The notes under the pieces: model-generated
Told to the model about the DNA's origin: nothing
What the model saw: the letters and a program-made list of their open reading frames with translations, nothing else
Databases searched by the model: none
Assembly: GCF_020618775.1 (NCBI RefSeq)
Contig: NZ_JAESVB010000001.1
Location: 682,001-746,000 of the forward strand
DNA: 64,000 nucleotides
From: Acidisoma silvae
GTDB taxonomy: Bacteria > Pseudomonadota > Alphaproteobacteria > Acetobacterales > Acetobacteraceae
Reading direction: 5' to 3'
In this document: positions 52,013 through 60,847 of the stretch, piece by piece
Layout of the letters: every line of letters begins with the position of its first letter
How positions within the stretch are numbered: the stretch's first letter is position 1
Made by a program: the position numbers and the translations under genes

Positions 52013-53665
52013 TCAGCCGCTACGTGCGATGAGGTCCAGATACAGCGTCGTCGTCCAGCCATAGTCATGAATGACCTGGCGGAAGGGATTGTCCGGATTG
52101 CATTCCCCTTTGCGCATCAGCTGCGGTGGGTCAACCTCGCGCCGGTCATCGTAATATTCGAAGAAGGTGCCGTAGCGCGCGGCGCAACGTTCGATTTCCG
52201 CAATCGTTGCCCGGTCAATAGCGGCTGCCGCGTCGCCGAAGGCCCTGTCATAGGGCGCATAGCGTTCCAGCCCGCGCGCGATCAGCCAGTTGATATTGAC
52301 CCAAGTCGGCCCGCGCCACATGTCCTTGGAATAGTGGCCGAGGTCTGAGGCTGCGACCGATGGCACGGGGAAGGCCGTGCCGAAGGTTTCGGGATTGTGC
52401 AAATGCTGCAAAAGCCGTTTGGCCTGATCCAGGCTGGGCGCGCCGCAGAGCAGCGGCAGAAAGCCCGCACTGGCCAGAACGGGGGATCGTTCACCGGCAT
52501 TGCTGTCATAGTCGCAATAGAAGGCATAGGCGTCCGACCACAGGCTGTTATTGATGCGATGGCAAAGGGATGAGTGGCGGCCGCCCCACAGCATGGCATC
52601 CGCCGCGCGCCCGATATCCTGCGCGAAGCCGGCCAGAATTTCGCATTCATGCGCGATATAGGCATTGAAATCGGTGACGGCGAGGGCGGTCGGATAGTTG
52701 AAGTCGAAGCGCGGGGAATTATCCATGCCGCTTTCGCCGCTGCGCGATGTCGGGTCACCCTCGATGAACCATTCCAACAGCCCGTCGCCGTCATGGTCGC
52801 GATTGTTCAAGTCCCATTCGACGGCGGCGGCGAGCTTTGGGTAAAGACCCGCCACCCAGTCGGGATCGGGCGCCATGTCGTTCACCAGCTTCACGCCCAG
52901 CGCCAGAATCGGCGGCTGGGTGTAGCTGGACGGCCGGCGCGTGGGCGACATCTGATGCGGCACGAAACCGTCCGGCCGCTGCCCGTCAAACACCGCTTCG
53001 ATCATCTGCCGCGCCAGCGGCAGGTCCAGATGCCGCCAACCTATGGCGTGGAAGACCGAATCCCACAGCCACATATCCTTGTGGGGAAAACGGTCCGGCG
53101 TCGTCCAGGCCTGGGTCAGCGCGGCCTCGGGGCCGGAGACCTGCCCCTTCATCACCGCCAGCGCTCGAAACACGATCTCTTTCCGAGGCCCTTCGGCTCC
53201 GGCCAGCAGCGGCTGTTGCTCGATCCACGCGGCGCGTTTGGCGAGATGGCCATGCAGATCGGATTGCAGCAGGCTGGCATCGAAATGCGCCGCCGTGCCG
53301 ATCAGCGTGCGCCCATCCTCAGCCACAACACGTAAATCCGCACTCACGCCGTCAATATGCACCGCCCCTTCGATCAGAAGATGATAGGGGTCGGGCAGCA
53401 CGCCGATCACATTCCCATCGGCAATGAAAAAATCATTGCTGACGACGGCATGGGCGGGCTTGGCCGCGAAGATCAGCCGCGCCTCGCCGGGGAAGACGAC
53501 GGCGAGGCCGGCGGGCTCCGTCATCGTCCGCAGGATGATGGCCCCTTCATGATCGGCCGGCACCGCGCGCTCCACCCCGGAAAAGCCGAGGAGTTGGCCC
53601 CTGTGCCAGCCGGTCTGGCCATAGCCCATAAGCCGGTCGACATGTGATAGCTCAGCCATGGGCAT
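52013..53665 (-). CDS. MGH1/GH63-like glycoside hydrolase
   Basis: The 550-residue protein has an N-terminal beta-rich part and a C-terminal (alpha/alpha)6 barrel. Typical segments are RFPHKDMWLWDSVFHAIGWRHLD, QPPILALGVKLVND, DGDGLLEWFIEGDPTSRSGESGMDNSPRFD and HYSKDMWRGPTWVNINWL. This pattern belongs to the MGH1-like/GH63/GH37-related clan (trehalase, mannosylglycerate hydrolase, alpha-glucosidase). The likely acid and base lie in DNSPRFD and near the C-terminal ECNPDNPF. No signal peptide is seen, so it acts in the cytoplasm. Its start overlaps the 3' end of the GH28-like gene, suggesting joint breakdown of an imported glycan. Confidence 0.8.
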   Translation of the reverse strand: MPMAELSHVDRLMGYGQTGWHRGQLLGFSGVERAVPADHEGAIILRTMTEPAGLAVVFPGEARLIFAAKPAHAVVSNDFFIADGNVIGVLPDPYHLLIEGAVHIDGVSADLRVVAEDGRTLIGTAAHFDASLLQSDLHGHLAKRAAWIEQQPLLAGAEGPRKEIVFRALAVMKGQVSGPEAALTQAWTTPDRFPHKDMWLWDSVFHAIGWRHLDLPLARQMIEAVFDGQRPDGFVPHQMSPTRRPSSYTQPPILALGVKLVNDMAPDPDWVAGLYPKLAAAVEWDLNNRDHDGDGLLEWFIEGDPTSRSGESGMDNSPRFDFNYPTALAVTDFNAYIAHECEILAGFAQDIGRAADAMLWGGRHSSLCHRINNSLWSDAYAFYCDYDSNAGERSPVLASAGFLPLLCGAPSLDQAKRLLQHLHNPETFGTAFPVPSVAASDLGHYSKDMWRGPTWVNINWLIARGLERYAPYDRAFGDAAAAIDRATIAEIERCAARYGTFFEYYDDRREVDPPQLMRKGECNPDNPFRQVIHDYGWTTTLYLDLIARSG

Positions 53666-55220
53666 CCTCCGGCGAAACAGGCAGGTAGCGCGGGGCCTGT
53701 GTCAGCATGAACGGTCTTCCGCCGTCTTGCCTGACCCCGATCCGCACCGCCGCCTCGGCATGGACAAGCAGGGCAGCTGGCAGGTTATGCAGATGGCGCG
53801 TCTGGATGCTGCCGCCAATCACATCCTGAAGCCAGGTCAGCGGACGCTTGTCCGGTTTGGCGCAATTCACCGTGAAGCGATGCAGCGTGAGGCCCTTCAC
53901 ATGCCGGGCGAAAAGCCCGGCGGCCGGCAGATCAACCCCGAAACACTCCGGGTCCGGGTAGGACGCGACGGCTTCCGGCACGCGGCGGCGCGCGATCCGC
54001 GCGCTTTGCCCGCCGGGCTGGTGCAGATGGATATGGCGCATCACCACATCTTCGATCCGATGGCCCGGAATGCCGGCGATGATGATGGGCATGGCGGAGA
54101 AGCTTTGCTGCGCGTCCAGGTCTTCAATGGTGATGCCGCGCAGGATGCCTGGGCGCGTCCCTGCCGGTCCGCGCAGCCGCGCGCCGAGGCGGATATAGAT
54201 CGGCGCATGGCGCAGGTCGCGCATCGTCAATCCGCGAATGGTGACGTCCTCCAACAGCGCGCCATCCACCGTTTCCAACGCCAGCCCCCGGCTGCCTTGC
54301 AAATGATTGTCGAGGATGCGCACGCGGCGGAAGCCGCCATTGGATTCGGTGCCGAATTTGATGCGCCCGGTGCGATGCGTGACATTGCACAGTTTCTCTG
54401 GCCCTTCGTCGATGAGCCGGTAACTGCCGTCCAGCGTGCTGCCGATCTGGTAGCGCCCGCTGACCCAATTGCCGCGGATCAGAATGTCTTCCGTCATGGC
54501 TAGCCGGCCGAGCACGTAGCTGCTTTTGAGGCAGATGCCGTCGTCATTCGGTGAATTGATGCGGCAGGCTTCGACCCGCACATTGCGGCAGCAATCCAGA
54601 TTGACTCCGTCGCGATTGGTGTCGATCCGCAGGCGCTCCACCACCATATCCGTGCAGCCGGCCGCGAGGATCGCGACATGGCCCGCTTCCAAAATGTTGA
54701 TGTCGCGGATTGTCACCCGCGCGCAGTCGAACAGAGCAATGGCCTTGTTGCCGACGCCCGGCTGCATGGCCGGCAGATGGCCGGGCTCGTAATCGCCGTT
54801 GACGAGGCCCGCGCCCCAGATCAGCCCAGGCCCGTCGATCACGACATCGGTCAGGCCAAGGCCGGACAGAAGGGAATTGCGGCAATAGCTATGGCCGAAA
54901 TCCTGATAGGGAAATTGCGCGGCCAGATTGGCTTCCGGCAGGTCATAGCCGCCGGTCGGCGTGGGTTCAGGGGGCGGGTCGGCGGCCAGCAGAACGGCGC
55001 CCTGTTCCAGATGCAGGCGAATGCGGCTTGCCAGACGGATGGAGAAAGACCGGTAAGTGCCGGCCGAGAGGCGCACCGTGCCGCCGCCGGCATCCATGGC
55101 CTTTTGGATGGCGCGGTTGATGGCCGGGCTGTCCAGCGCGATGCCGTCACCCTTTGCCCCGAAGTCACGCGGATCAAAAACAGGGGCATGATGCCACCAA
55201 TTTTCCATGCCTTCCGCCAT
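53652..55220 (-). CDS. GH28 polygalacturonase-like beta-helix hydrolase
   Basis: From the ATG at 55220 (AGGAGG six to seven bases upstream) the product is 522 residues. It starts with the pectate-lyase-type entry DPRDFGAKGDGIALDSPAIN and forms a parallel beta-helix. GH28 residues can be traced: NRDG at 202-205 (usual NTDG), the catalytic pair Asp226/Asp227 in SPNDDGICLKS and RIK at 286-288. The usual GHG motif is not apparent. No signal peptide is seen. A C-terminal part of about 150 residues continues beyond the usual core. It is transcribed with the MGH1-like gene and divergent from an MFS gene. Confidence 0.8.
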   Translation of the reverse strand: MAEGMENWWHHAPVFDPRDFGAKGDGIALDSPAINRAIQKAMDAGGGTVRLSAGTYRSFSIRLASRIRLHLEQGAVLLAADPPPEPTPTGGYDLPEANLAAQFPYQDFGHSYCRNSLLSGLGLTDVVIDGPGLIWGAGLVNGDYEPGHLPAMQPGVGNKAIALFDCARVTIRDINILEAGHVAILAAGCTDMVVERLRIDTNRDGVNLDCCRNVRVEACRINSPNDDGICLKSSYVLGRLAMTEDILIRGNWVSGRYQIGSTLDGSYRLIDEGPEKLCNVTHRTGRIKFGTESNGGFRRVRILDNHLQGSRGLALETVDGALLEDVTIRGLTMRDLRHAPIYIRLGARLRGPAGTRPGILRGITIEDLDAQQSFSAMPIIIAGIPGHRIEDVVMRHIHLHQPGGQSARIARRRVPEAVASYPDPECFGVDLPAAGLFARHVKGLTLHRFTVNCAKPDKRPLTWLQDVIGGSIQTRHLHNLPAALLVHAEAAVRIGVRQDGGRPFMLTQAPRYLPVSPEDAHG

Positions 55221-55285
55221 CGCGACCCTCCTGCGCTGCCTCATCCTCAAGACAGCGACAAAATCCTTCTGTAAAGGGCTAGGGG

Positions 55286-56566
55286 ATGGCGGCGCGCGCA
55301 AGACCGCTTCCCGGAGACGACCGCGTGACGGATGCCGCCCCCAAAGGGTCCAACTGGACCGGCCTCAGAATCTTCAATTTCTTTTCAGCCGCGACGCAGA
55401 CGGGCTACGGGCCCTTCCTGCCGGTTTTTCTGACACAATCGGGCTGGAGCCAGGGGCAGGTGGGTCTGGCCTTAAGTGTCGGGGCCATCGCCAGCACGGC
55501 CAGCCAATTGCCGGGCGGCTTGCTGGTCGATCAGGTGCGCCAGCGGCGCTTCCTCTGCGCGGTCAGTCTCGCCATTCTGGGTCTGGGCGCGCTGCTGCTG
55601 GCCGTCTGGCCCGGTGTCGTGCCGGTCTTCAGCGTGCTGGTGCTGCATGGCTTTGCGACTGCCGTGCTGGCCCCGGCCATTGCCGCCATAACGCTTAATC
55701 TCGGCGGCCAGAATGCCTTCGGCGAGCATGTCGGCAATAATGCGCGCTATGCATCGCTCGGCAATGCGCTGACCGCCGCCGTTCTGGGCGTCGTCGCCTA
55801 TCACCTTTCGGTGCGTGCCGTGTTTCTGCTGGCCGCCCTGATGACGGTGCCGGCAATTGCGAGCCTGCTGCTGGTCCACCCGGAACCCGCCGCGCCCAAG
55901 GCTGTCGCGCCGCATCCCGCCATGCTGCACCCAAAGCACCGGCAAGGCCGGCTGTGGCAGGTGTTTTTCGAGCTGCATATGCATACTTTCGCGGTCTGCG
56001 TGACGCTGTTCACGCTCGGCAATGCCGCGATGCTGCCGCTGGCTCTGAACCATCTCGCCGCCCATCACGATACCGGCGAGATCGCGACCGCCACCACCGG
56101 CTGCATCATCGCCCTGCAAGCCGTCGTGGTGCTGTTTGCGCCACGCCTGGGCAGGGCTGCCGAACGCTTCGGCCGCCGCCCGCTGCTGATGATCGCCTTC
56201 GCCGCACTCCCCATGCGCGCGCTGCTGCTGACGACAGCGCCGGACGCGATACCACTGATTGCCATCGAATTGTTGGACGGTCTGGCCGCGGCCATCATGG
56301 GCGTGATGATTCCGCTGATCGCGGCGGACCTGACGCAGCGCACCGGCTATCTCAATCTCGCCATCGGTGCCTTCGGCCTGGCCGGCAGTCTGGGGGCCAC
56401 CTTCAGCACGGCAGCCGCCGGCTGGATCGCCGATAAGGCCGGGCTGGACTGGGCCTTTCTGGCGCTGGCCATGCCGGGTCTTCTCGGCCTTTTGATCATC
56501 CTGTTCGTCCTGCCGGAAACGCGGCCCGGCACGCAGCCGATTGGACCTGCCGTCCGGGTTGGGTGA
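55286..56566 (+). CDS. MFS transporter
   Basis: A 426-residue transporter with about twelve membrane segments. It begins NWTGLRIFNFFSAATQTGYGPFLPVFLTQ, has the motif LPGGLLVDQVRQRR in the first half, and GRAAERFGRRPLLMIAF in the second. It lacks clear signatures of a sugar porter and resembles uncharacterised exporters/importers of the MFS_1 group. The divergent GH28/MGH1-like genes with a short shared upstream region (65 bases) suggest that it moves the same oligosaccharide or its products. A GTG start 13 codons downstream (VTDAAPKGSNW) is possible. Confidence 0.85.
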   Translation: MAARARPLPGDDRVTDAAPKGSNWTGLRIFNFFSAATQTGYGPFLPVFLTQSGWSQGQVGLALSVGAIASTASQLPGGLLVDQVRQRRFLCAVSLAILGLGALLLAVWPGVVPVFSVLVLHGFATAVLAPAIAAITLNLGGQNAFGEHVGNNARYASLGNALTAAVLGVVAYHLSVRAVFLLAALMTVPAIASLLLVHPEPAAPKAVAPHPAMLHPKHRQGRLWQVFFELHMHTFAVCVTLFTLGNAAMLPLALNHLAAHHDTGEIATATTGCIIALQAVVVLFAPRLGRAAERFGRRPLLMIAFAALPMRALLLTTAPDAIPLIAIELLDGLAAAIMGVMIPLIAADLTQRTGYLNLAIGAFGLAGSLGATFSTAAAGWIADKAGLDWAFLALAMPGLLGLLIILFVLPETRPGTQPIGPAVRVG

Positions 56567-56595
56567 TACTCGGCTGCGTGTTGACGAAGGATGGA

Positions 56596-57156
56596 ATGAT
56601 GACACGCACAGAGTGGCGCGCCGATCCGCTTGCCTGGGGTCAAGGCCCGCGCGTTTTCGAGGTTTTCCTTGAACCCACCTGCCCATTTTCGGTGAAGGCC
56701 TTCAACAAGCTGGATGCCTTGCTGGAGCAGGCGGGCGCCGCGAATATCACCGTCAAAATCCGCTTGCAGTCCCAGCCCTGGCATATGTTTTCGGGCGTCA
56801 TTACCCGCTGCATTCTGGCGGCCTCCACGCTGCCCGGCGGCAAGGATTCCGCCAAAGCCGTGATGAAAGCCGTCGGCGATCATCGCATGGAGTTCGAGTT
56901 CGAGAATCATGCCGTTGGGCCCAATCTGGATGCGACACCCAATGACATCATCGCGCGTATCGAGCGCTATAGCGGGCTGAGCTTTATCGATGCCTTCGCG
57001 ATCCCGGACCTGGACCGCGAAATTAAATGGCATTGCAAATATGCCCGCCAGAACGGCATCCATGTCTCCCCCACCTTCATGATCGACGGGCTGATTCAGC
57101 CGGGCTTAAGCAGCGGCGATGAGGTGTCGGCCTGGGTGAAGGCGCTGGTCGGGTAA
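56596..57156 (+). CDS. Thioredoxin-fold DsbA-like protein with CPFS motif
   Basis: A 186-residue DsbA-like thioredoxin-fold protein. The active-site position reads EPTCPFSVKAFNKL, CxxS instead of CxxC. The cis-proline region reads VSPTFMIDGLI near the C-terminus, and a helical insertion lies between. No signal peptide is visible, so it is probably cytoplasmic. CxxS would allow mixed-disulfide or isomerase/glutathione-type chemistry but not net oxidation. The ATGs at 56596 and 56599 are both possible starts. It lies 30 bases after the MFS gene. Confidence 0.8.
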   Translation: MMTRTEWRADPLAWGQGPRVFEVFLEPTCPFSVKAFNKLDALLEQAGAANITVKIRLQSQPWHMFSGVITRCILAASTLPGGKDSAKAVMKAVGDHRMEFEFENHAVGPNLDATPNDIIARIERYSGLSFIDAFAIPDLDREIKWHCKYARQNGIHVSPTFMIDGLIQPGLSSGDEVSAWVKALVG

Positions 57157-57178
57157 GACGGTCGGGGTTTCATTGTAA

Positions 57179-57206
57179 CGTCATCCCCGCGCAGGCGGGG
57201 ATGACG
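57179..57206. repeat. Short CGTCA...TGACG hairpin between convergent genes
   Basis: CGTCATCCCCGC (57179-57190) and GCGGGGATGACG (57195-57206) form a perfect 12-base stem around GCAG. It shares the CGTCA/TGACG ends of the larger repeats at 5455 and 32213 and looks like the minimal unit. It sits between convergent stops and may serve as a bidirectional transcript-end hairpin. Confidence 0.8.
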
Positions 57207-57217
57207 AATCTACCAGA

Positions 57218-57775
57218 TTAGCCGCGCTTTGCCTTGCTGAGAAAACCCGGTGCCATGGTGGCGAAGACGCCATCATGCCGCACCAGGGCATGAAACAGGG
57301 CGGCGGCCAGATGCAGCAAAATCAGCGCGAAAAAGACGAAAGCCAGGTAGTGATGCGCGTCCCATAGCAGCGCATGCAGCCTGTCATTCAGCGGCAGGAT
57401 CGAGGGCAGATCAAAGCCCGCGAAGAGCACGACGGGATAGGATGCGGCGGAGAGCATCGCCCAGCCCAGCAGCGGCATGACGATCATCAGCGCGTAGAAG
57501 GCGAGATGCGAGAGATGGGCGGCGAGCTTCATCGGCTCGGGCAGGTCGGCGGGCAAAGCCGGCGCGCCATAGCGCAGGCGCAGCGCCACGCGAATCACCA
57601 CCAGGATCAGAATCGCGATGCCGAGCGGCTTATGGATCTGCACCAGCGTCAGATAGGCGGGGGTGATGGTGGAGACCATGCCGACGCCGATGAACAGCAT
57701 AGCCAGAATGCAGAGGGCCATCAGCCAATGCAGCAGGCGCTGCGGCGCGGTGAAGCGGGTGCGGGCGGCGCTCAT
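57218..57775 (-). CDS. Cytochrome b561 family membrane protein
   Basis: A 185-residue four-helix membrane protein with the b561 opening FTAPQRLLHWLMALCILAMLFIG and IHKPLGIAILILVVIRVALR. HLSHLAFYALMIVMPLLGW and WDAHHYLAFVFFALILLHLAAALFHALV follow. His residues in helices 1, 2 and 4 (LLHW, IHKPLG, AHHYL, LLHLAA) are in the positions that bind two hemes. Such proteins carry electrons from the quinone pool to periplasmic acceptors. It overlaps the preceding catalase-like gene by ATGA, so electron delivery to that peroxidase is a reasonable guess. Confidence 0.92.
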   Translation of the reverse strand: MSAARTRFTAPQRLLHWLMALCILAMLFIGVGMVSTITPAYLTLVQIHKPLGIAILILVVIRVALRLRYGAPALPADLPEPMKLAAHLSHLAFYALMIVMPLLGWAMLSAASYPVVLFAGFDLPSILPLNDRLHALLWDAHHYLAFVFFALILLHLAAALFHALVRHDGVFATMAPGFLSKAKRG

Positions 57776-58830
57776 GGCTTCGCTCCTGTCGTGCTGTGCG
57801 GATAATCGGCGGCTTCCGACGTGCGGCGGTCATAGGACACGGCATAGGCGGCCGAGCGCGCCGCCGGGAAAGGATCGTCCGACGTCGCCATGCCGGCCGG
57901 CAGCACGGTCGGGTCGAAATTGAGGTCGCGGCAAGGGCCGTCCGCCTCCGGCTCCACCTTCTGCACCACCAGTTGGCCCACCGTCACCACGCGGCGATCT
58001 GCCGGCCAGGCCTTGGTCGGGTCCGATGTCGGGTCACCGGGATTGGCGACCGTCACCGCCAAAGTCCAGGTTTGCGGCGCCTTGGCGACCCGATCCGCGA
58101 TCTCGGTTTCCAGATAGTCCGGGCCGCGCTTCGCAAGATCGGCCGGGGTGATGGAGACCGGCGGGGCGGCGGGGATGAAGGACCAGCGCACCGCGCTGCT
58201 CTGCCCGGCCGCATTGGTGAAGATGAAACTATCCAGGCTGTTGAAGCGGTCTTCCGCATAGCTGTCGGTCCAGGGCGCGGTCGTTGCCCAGTGAACGAAG
58301 GTGAGGAATTCCGGATGGCCGCCGATGAAGGCCTTCATCGCATTCGGGTCTTTAGACCCTGACGCCTGCAACAGGGCGTAGAAGCCCTGCGGGGTCGATA
58401 CCGCGAAGATGGGCGCGGTGATCATCGCCGTGCGCCAGACCTGCCCGCCGGGGCCGGCAATCTGTAGCCCCAAGCCCCGCACGCGCACGCTGCCGTCCGC
58501 CGCATCCGCCATCGGGGTCGCCAGATTGAAGCGGCCGATGACAGGGTAGGTGCCGGTCGCGAAAACGGCGGCGGAGGAAATGGCGGTGCCGCTGCCATTG
58601 GCCTGGAATTCACCGGTGAAGCAGATGCCCTTGGCATGATTGCGCCGATGGCCCAGTGCGGGCCCGCCCGGCGGCGCCAGCGCGTCTACCACTTTCACCG
58701 GCGTCAGCCGGTTGGGCGACAGCCAGCCCGCCGTATAGGCAAAGGCAGCCGCGCCGGCAGCCACCACGGCACCGATCAGGATGAGCGACCCGATGGGGGA
58801 GCGTGGAGAATGGGTATTCGGTTCCGGCAT
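57772..58830 (-). CDS. Membrane-anchored catalase-related peroxidase (SrpA-like)
   Basis: A 352-residue catalase-fold protein with one N-terminal membrane segment (IGSLILIGAVVAAGAAAFAYTAG). The catalase core is reduced: HRRNHAKGICFTGEFQANG holds the distal His region, followed by VIGRFNLATPM, VRVRGLGLQIAGPGGQ, PQGFYALLQASG and the proximal heme region PADRRVVTVGQLVVQKVEPE. FDPTVLPAGMATSDDP is typical of the small SrpA/catalase-family peroxidases, which lack high catalase activity. It overlaps the b561 gene by four bases and faces the periplasm. Confidence 0.88.
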   Translation of the reverse strand: MPEPNTHSPRSPIGSLILIGAVVAAGAAAFAYTAGWLSPNRLTPVKVVDALAPPGGPALGHRRNHAKGICFTGEFQANGSGTAISSAAVFATGTYPVIGRFNLATPMADAADGSVRVRGLGLQIAGPGGQVWRTAMITAPIFAVSTPQGFYALLQASGSKDPNAMKAFIGGHPEFLTFVHWATTAPWTDSYAEDRFNSLDSFIFTNAAGQSSAVRWSFIPAAPPVSITPADLAKRGPDYLETEIADRVAKAPQTWTLAVTVANPGDPTSDPTKAWPADRRVVTVGQLVVQKVEPEADGPCRDLNFDPTVLPAGMATSDDPFPAARSAAYAVSYDRRTSEAADYPHSTTGAKP

Positions 58831-58947
58831 GCGATCCTCGTTTGTTCAGCCAGGCCCGAAGGCGTGCCAGCAGCCTTTACGGATCAGATGTCTGAGAGGT
58901 TACGCTGTGTCGGGGGCCGTTGCGCAATAGTATTGTGTGGTCGCCGC

Positions 58948-60198
58948 TCAGCTTCGGGTGAAAGCGGTCGCGGGCAATCCGTAGCGGGCCGCGACATCGG
59001 CATCCCGCAGCGCCCGGTGGCGGCGCGCTGTGTCGGTCACGGTCGCCGTCAGCGTCTGGTCATCCAGGGGCCAGGGCAGGCTGGCAAAGCTGTTGCCGCT
59101 GGCCGGCAAGGTCGCGTCCGATAGACGCAGCAGCGGTGGCGCGAAGGCGAAGCCCAGGGCCGCACGGAACACCGGCAGGCCGGGAAAGGCGTGAACGGCA
59201 AAGCGATTTTTCTTCATTGTCTCAGCGATTTTGTCCGCAAGCGTCAGCTTCCAGGCAGGTGCGTCAGGTGGCGGCGGGGCCAGCGCGATGGCATCCAGAT
59301 AGCGGGCCAGTGCCTGCGCGCGTCCCTTGCTGAAGCGCCAGACTGGATGATCGGACCAGCCCGGCTGGTCCGCCAGACCCATCGGATGGGCGTCAAGCGG
59401 CAAGCCTGCTTTGGCGAGCGCGGCCGCGAGCCTTGGCGTCAATTGCGGCCAGGCGTTCAGCCAGGTCAGTTCGATATGGTCGATGCCGTCCGCTGTCGCG
59501 GCGGTCGGGATGATCAGCCCATCAGGATCGCCCAGAATGTCGTCCATGCCGGTAATGAAAGCGCGCACCGGATCGGTCGTATTCAGCGCCAGAAACCCGA
59601 CGAGCGGAAACAGCAGTTGCGTTGCCCAGGATGCGCGCTTCTCGTTGTGTTGCGGTGATGCGGCGCCGAGCTTGGCGATAGCGGGGGAATGCAGCGCGGC
59701 GATCTGAATATGCAGATAGGGTTTCGGATAGCTGTCCAGCTTGGCGCCGGCGCGCAGCGCATATTCATAGGCCAGGTAATCATACGGGCCGGGCGCGGTG
59801 TCGTTTTCATCGAGTATGGTTCTGGGGTCACGGATATGAATGTCCCAGAACCGAGCCAGGCATTCGACAATATCCCGCACGCTATAAGGCATGTCGCCGG
59901 CGCGCTGGCCCCAGGCCGTGCGCAGCGGGCCCAGCGGCGGCGCTTTGCCATCGGCCTCGAAGGCCAGCACGCGCTGCCATTCCTCCGCCACCATGCGTTG
60001 TAGCCAGGCTGACCCGGCGAGTTGAAAAATGTGCAGGCATTCATGCATCAGAATGCGCGGCACGGCCGCACCGAAATCCGCGTGATTGGGCGCTAGAAAG
60101 AATCGTTGCAGACCGTCGGCATGCCGCAGCGCCGGCGGGCAGGGGGCGTTCAGGGTGGCAAGGCCGGTGAACCAGTCGAAGCCGCTGCCGGCGCTCAT
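58948..60198 (-). CDS. Unrecognised protein with HECLH metalloprotease-like motif
   Basis: A 416-residue protein with no family recognised by eye. Near residue 50 it has IPRILMHECLHIFQLAG, an HExxH pattern typical of zinc peptidases. A downstream Glu that could be the third ligand is in VAEEWQRVLAFE. The rest is helical, Trp/Pro/Ala-rich, with no signal peptide or clear membrane segment. It overlaps the preceding small membrane-protein gene by ATGA, so the two are probably made together. A gap of 117 bases separates it from the catalase-like gene. Confidence 0.7.
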   Translation of the reverse strand: MSAGSGFDWFTGLATLNAPCPPALRHADGLQRFFLAPNHADFGAAVPRILMHECLHIFQLAGSAWLQRMVAEEWQRVLAFEADGKAPPLGPLRTAWGQRAGDMPYSVRDIVECLARFWDIHIRDPRTILDENDTAPGPYDYLAYEYALRAGAKLDSYPKPYLHIQIAALHSPAIAKLGAASPQHNEKRASWATQLLFPLVGFLALNTTDPVRAFITGMDDILGDPDGLIIPTAATADGIDHIELTWLNAWPQLTPRLAAALAKAGLPLDAHPMGLADQPGWSDHPVWRFSKGRAQALARYLDAIALAPPPPDAPAWKLTLADKIAETMKKNRFAVHAFPGLPVFRAALGFAFAPPLLRLSDATLPASGNSFASLPWPLDDQTLTATVTDTARRHRALRDADVAARYGLPATAFTRS

Positions 60199-60599
60199 GC
60201 TTTGCTGGGGGACAGGATCGGTTTCAAAATATCGGCCAGGGCGTCGTCCTCGATCTTGCCGGCGTCGATCGCCTGTGTGCTGCCGTCCGGCTTGATGAGA
60301 AGGATATAGCCCTCCGGCACATCGGCCAGACGCGAAACGGTGGGGGGATTGGTGCGCGCATCCACCAGCGTGCCCTTGCCGTCCTTCACCAGGAAATGCG
60401 TGAGAATGCGATTGGCGAGATACACGACGCTGACGACCACGATGATCGAAATCGGGTCGATGAAATGGGCCTCGACGGCATCCGGGTCAGGCGCAAGCGG
60501 CGTGGTGTCGCCAAGCTGATACTGCGCCCCTGCGGCTTTCTGTTCCTCGGCCAAAGCTTCGGCTGGCAGGTCGAGCTGAATGGTGACGGCTTCGTCCAA
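60195..60599 (-). CDS. Unrecognised small protein with one membrane segment
   Basis: The TTG at 60599 has AAAAAGGAG seven bases upstream, a much better start than the GTG at 60626, and gives 134 residues (LDEAVTIQLDLPAEALAEEQK). One hydrophobic segment (DPISIIVVVSVVYLANRILT) lies near the middle, followed by a soluble C-terminal part (GYILLIKPDGSTQAIDAGKIED). No family is recognised. Coupled by ATGA to the HECLH protein gene downstream, it may be its membrane partner. Confidence 0.65.
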   Translation of the reverse strand: MDEAVTIQLDLPAEALAEEQKAAGAQYQLGDTTPLAPDPDAVEAHFIDPISIIVVVSVVYLANRILTHFLVKDGKGTLVDARTNPPTVSRLADVPEGYILLIKPDGSTQAIDAGKIEDDALADILKPILSPSKA

Positions 60600-60714
60600 G
60601 GCGCGGCTCCTTTTTGAAAGCCGCACGACCCTAGAGGTGTTTTTTAAAAAGAGGAAAAACTATTTGATACACTCAGCGATTTTGAAAAGGCTATATGACA
60701 GCGGCGTGCCGAAA

Positions 60715-60815
60715 CATAAGGCGTTGCCCCCGGACTTGTTCCGGGGGCCTATCCGCTATCATGACGGGACGGCGTTTGAGCGCCGCAACGGGTAGGCCCG
60801 CAGCATGAAGCCGTG
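60715..60815. repeat. Hairpin-rich intergenic repeat region
   Basis: The 248-base gap between the small membrane-protein gene and the FAD dehydrogenase gene has no gene. It contains CCCCCGGA (60727-60734) pairing with TCCGGGGG (60740-60747), then GGCGTTTGAGCGCC and a loose copy of the hairpin plan seen in the other repeats. Before it, 60640-60700 is AT-rich (GTTTTTTAAAAAGAGG), an upstream region for the minus-strand gene at 60599. Confidence 0.55.
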
Positions 60816-60847
60816 GGCGACGATTTTTCTGTGCAGCGGCCTGCCCC

